DNA from: Mangifera indica
Taxonomy: Eukaryota; Streptophyta; Magnoliopsida; Sapindales; Anacardiaceae
Assembly: GCF_011075055.1 (NCBI RefSeq)
Contig: NC_058152.1
Span: forward strand, 3,906,001 to 3,970,000
DNA length: 64,000 bases
Reading direction: 5' to 3'
Shown: one piece after another, positions 61,334 through 64,000 of the stretch
Position numbering within the stretch: position 1 is the first letter of the stretch
Layout: each line of letters starts with the position of its first letter
Position numbers and translations under genes: made by a program
Notes under the pieces: model-generated
Database searches by the model: none
Seen by the model: only the letters and a program-made list of their open reading frames with translations
Told to the model about the DNA's origin: nothing

Positions 61334-61465
61334 ATGTATGTTTACTAACCAAATCAAAACTAAGTAACATTTTCTCCCCTTTGTATTTTTTGCGACAAAT
61401 AGATCTTAGGTCACTTCAGGCTGTGAAGTTCTAATGTTATCACATGTGGGATTCTTGGGTGGAGG
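61093..61465. repeat. Three-copy repeat with (GTAT)n/(GT)n
   Basis: AATAGATCTTAGGTCACTTC recurs at about 61091, 61234 and 61398. Spacing varies (143 and 164 bp) because of expansion of GT and GTAT units at 61303-61340. Confidence 0.92.
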
Positions 61466-61674
61466 TTGTTTGGTACACCAAAGTTTTCTTTGTGAATCAT
61501 TGTTTTATACATGGTTTTCATACTTGGATTGGAGTTGAGTTGGTGAAAGGGCCGATCTAGATCAACTGTTGTAAGGCTGGTGAACTGTTTAAATAACTAT
61601 TAAAAATATTATTCAAAACAATTTTATATGTTTAATCAATTGGCATAAAATCCGAATAATATTTACATAAATAT

Positions 61675-61815
61675 GATTTAGCTCGATGACACACACTACC
61701 TTAATAGATACGGTGTTGGGTTCAAGTCTCAACAAATACAAAGTTTTTGTGGTACTTGTGTGGGCCAGTTAAGGCTGGAACTCAGGTTTGAGTCCTCAAC
61801 TACTTGCCTTAGAAA
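61675..61815 (+). repeat. Possible SINE-like segment in helicase intron 11
   Basis: GTGTTGGGTTCAAGTCTCAAC resembles a pol III B box, preceded by a plausible A-box region (TAGCTCGATGACACAC). No defined ends or target duplication. Confidence 0.25.
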
Positions 61816-63080
61816 AAATTCCAGTTCTTATGCTAATGTTACCATAGGGGTTTTGATTGGGGAAACTGTCGGTTGAATGATGAACCAGTGGGTTTGGGCC
61901 AGTTCGACCATGGTTTAACCTGGTTCAAAGCCTCAAACAAGTTTTAAAGATTTCTAGACCGGATTGGCTCTCAAATCCCGGTCTAACCAGTAAAACTGGC
62001 CGGTTCGGTCTAGTTTTTAAAACCATGGTTTTATATTCTTGTTGGTGTTTAACATTGCCTGTCCAAGCTATCAAATTTTTGGCCCAAATGGTTGCCTTAG
62101 GAAGCACCTTATTGATGGCAATAATGACCCTTTCAGGATGTTGCTAAAAGTGTGACAAAAGTTGCTGTCAGAGAATCACGAGCTCAGGATTTGAGAAATG
62201 AAATTATGAACTCTGAAAAGTGAGTAATTAATGACTGTTTGGAGCTTTTTCACCATATATCCTGTTGTAGAGTTTATTATAAAATAATCTGTATTAGTGT
62301 TTATTTCCAGTTTGATTGATTATTAGTGTTTTTTTGGTTATTTTTCTGTTGTACCATTTTCTTATTTTTGTATTTGTCTTAAAAATTTTAGTTGCAGTTT
62401 TAGTTGATCTGTAATTATTTGTGTTCAATTGAAAAATTTGTAGCCTGTGCTTCCGTTCCAATGTCAAATTTGGGTACCAAGTTACATATTCTGTTTCACT
62501 GATATTGTGCCATCTCTCTTTTTTTTTTTTTTAAAGGTTAAAGCCTCATTTTGAAGTTAATCCAAAGGACTTAGGTAATGAAAATTTTTGGTCAGATATG
62601 TGTAGACTGATTTCTCGATTCCTGCTATTCATGTGAAATTTTAATATATGCGATGGCCGTGTATTTGAGCAGATCTATTGAAACATGATAAGGTTCTGAG
62701 CAAGAAGCCCTCAGCTCCTCACCTACGTGATGTGCCTGATTACCTTTTAGACCCAACAACTCAAGAAGCCCGCAAAATGGTCAAACTTGCTAGAGCTGCA
62801 ATGGGAAATACTAACCCTTCTCGACGCCAGGGATCTAAGAGAAAATCCAGAAAAAACCGCAATCACCTCAAGACTTTCTCAGCTGAGGTATATGCAAGCA
62901 TTCCGACACATACTTGAACAATTCTTTCTGTTGATTTGAAATTGCACTATAAAGATTTTCTAACATTATATTTTGCCAACCTAATCTCAGGGATCAAAGA
63001 GAGCTCACAAAGGTGGGATGAAGAAAGAAGGAAGAGATGGTCAATATACTCATAAACACAAAAAGAGAAAATCTTTCTGA

Positions 63081-63325
63081 TTTATTTTCTATCCATTTTT
63101 TTTTTATCGGGGGTGACAACCAACCCAACGGTTTTGTAGCAATTATTTAAGGGGCTGTACATTTTTTATAATAGCTGTAGTAAGTTCATCTCTAAAGGAA
63201 TCTAGGAAAAGAACTACTATATGATAAATAATAATAAAAAAAATTATTCTGATTTCTTATGTAAAGGCCTTTGGGTGGGGGAATTTCCCTTCCTTTATGT
63301 TTGGGTTGTTATGTAATTTTATATT
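63081..63325. other. Helicase pseudogene 3' flank
   Basis: AT-rich sequence with a possible polyadenylation region (AATAATAATAAAAAAAAT near 63225). No gene. Confidence 0.4.
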
Positions 63326-64000
63326 GGCTAAAGAATTTATTCCCACCTAAGTTTTAGTCCAATTTTAAATTTATATTTGTATGGTTTTAAAAACTAATTA
63401 TCCAAACTCTGTTAAAATTTTTTGCTATATATAAGAGTAAAATTATTATTATTAAAAAAGTTTTAATTTTTACCTCATCTTCCCCCGTCCCCCAAAATTT
63501 GAAAACTAATATTTTTATTTTTGTTTAAACTTTTCTAGATTTAAAAAGTGATTTTTTTTTTTTTACATTAGATTTTTTTGGTTTTTCTCCCTTATTCGAT
63601 TGTGACTTTGTCTCTAATAACCTCCTATTTCTATTCAAACCATTAGTCGACTCTCTTTTGTCATTGGGAGATGAAGAGAGACAAAGATCTTCGTTTTTAT
63701 CTCTTCATTTGTCGACAGAGAGAGATAAATCGTCTCTCTCTCTCCATCTGTCGATAGAGAGAGACAAAGATGATTAATCTCTCTTCGTCGATAGAAGACG
63801 ATTCAAAGTGACATCTTGACGACTTAAGGGAAATCAGACAATTCATCTGTTGGGTTCTACAAGTGCTTTCGTCGTCTCCAATGCTTTTGTCAACTTTGTG
63901 GATGCTTTTGTTGTTGTCCAGATTTGCTTCTGTTGTTATTGTGGATTTCAGATTTTGAAACCCTAGGATTTACGAGAGAAAAATGAATTTTTTAAAATTT
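63326..64000. mobile_element. Mutator-like nonautonomous element, cut by the window end
   Basis: Left end GGCTAAAGAATTTATTCCCACC is followed by TAAGTTTTAGTCC and the family inner blocks (CCCCAAAATTTGAAAAC, GAAACCCTAGGATTT). The right end is outside the window. Confidence 0.6.

Larger units (their letters stand above)
54405..63080 (+). pseudogene. DEAD-box RNA helicase of RH16/DBP9 (DDX56) type, inactivated
   Basis: Fifteen exon-equivalents cover the whole family length: 54405-54595, 54679-54837, 54927-55022, 55126-55254, 55520-55620, 56041-56155, 57598-57729, 58077-58142, 58387-58566, 59491-59586, 60153-60287, 62137-62219, 62537-62574, 62673-62887 and 62991-63080 (about 608 codons if whole). 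Motif I (AKTGSGKT), Ia (PTRELCQQ), GYEDDLKAL, LPQNSRLHILE, GVVRGNDF and the basic tail place it with nucleolar RH16, needed for 60S ribosome assembly. Lesions: exon 1 is 191 bp with a frameshift and stop at 54504-54506. Motif II reads DEVD, motif III SVT. The exon 9 acceptor is GG instead of AG (58385-58386). Motif VI reads H-stop-IGHTGR (TGA at 59536-59538). Intron 2 uses a GC donor. Most other exons remain open, so decay is fairly recent. Sequencing error could explain one lesion, not all. Confidence 0.9.

Overview
The window is nuclear DNA from a flowering plant, almost certainly a eudicot. The evidence is GT-AG introns, strongly AT-rich intergenic sequence, plant-only gene families (an AINTEGUMENTA-type double-AP2 factor and an RLP44-type LRR protein) and dense plant-type transposon relics. 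The species cannot be named from sequence alone. All recognisable host genes lie on the + strand and are 5 to 21 kb apart; there is no operon logic.

Left part (1-18.2 kb). The first 2 kb look like an LTR of a Ty3/gypsy-type element on the minus strand, abutting a truncated hAT-like MITE. A seven-exon chloroplast peroxiredoxin-like 2 gene follows (4080-7663). Next come a two-exon gene for a protein with two RRM domains (10285-11779) and an intronless short-chain dehydrogenase resembling 1-acyl-DHAP reductase (17292-18131).

Middle (18.2-48.9 kb). The main gene is a nine-exon AINTEGUMENTA (ANT) orthologue (24495-27685) containing the 9-nt microexon typical of this family. The rest of the middle is repeat-rich. 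It holds a 182-bp tandem array, many foldback MITEs, a Mutator-like nonautonomous family, a copia RNase H relic, and a decayed Ty1/copia element (about 40340-45368, minus strand). That element sits inside a Mutator-like element and itself carries a Tourist-like MITE and two tandem duplications.

Right part (48.9-64 kb). An intact intronless RLP44-type receptor-like protein gene (48901-49707) is followed by another Mutator-like element with a perfect 9-bp target duplication, itself split by a 256-bp hAT-like MITE. Last is a complete-length but broken DEAD-box helicase of the RH16/DBP9 type (54405-63080). It has a frameshift, a lost splice acceptor, a premature stop inside motif VI, and substitutions in motifs II, III and VI. 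Its introns carry an 869-bp hAT-like insertion and three successive tandem-repeat blocks.

The genes do not form an evident shared pathway. They serve plastid redox, RNA binding, lipid or ketone reduction, organ growth control and cell-wall/brassinosteroid signalling. I found no new defence or metabolic system. The most informative signals are the decaying helicase, the layered transposon nests whose order of insertion can be read, and a partial exon duplication in the peroxiredoxin-like gene.
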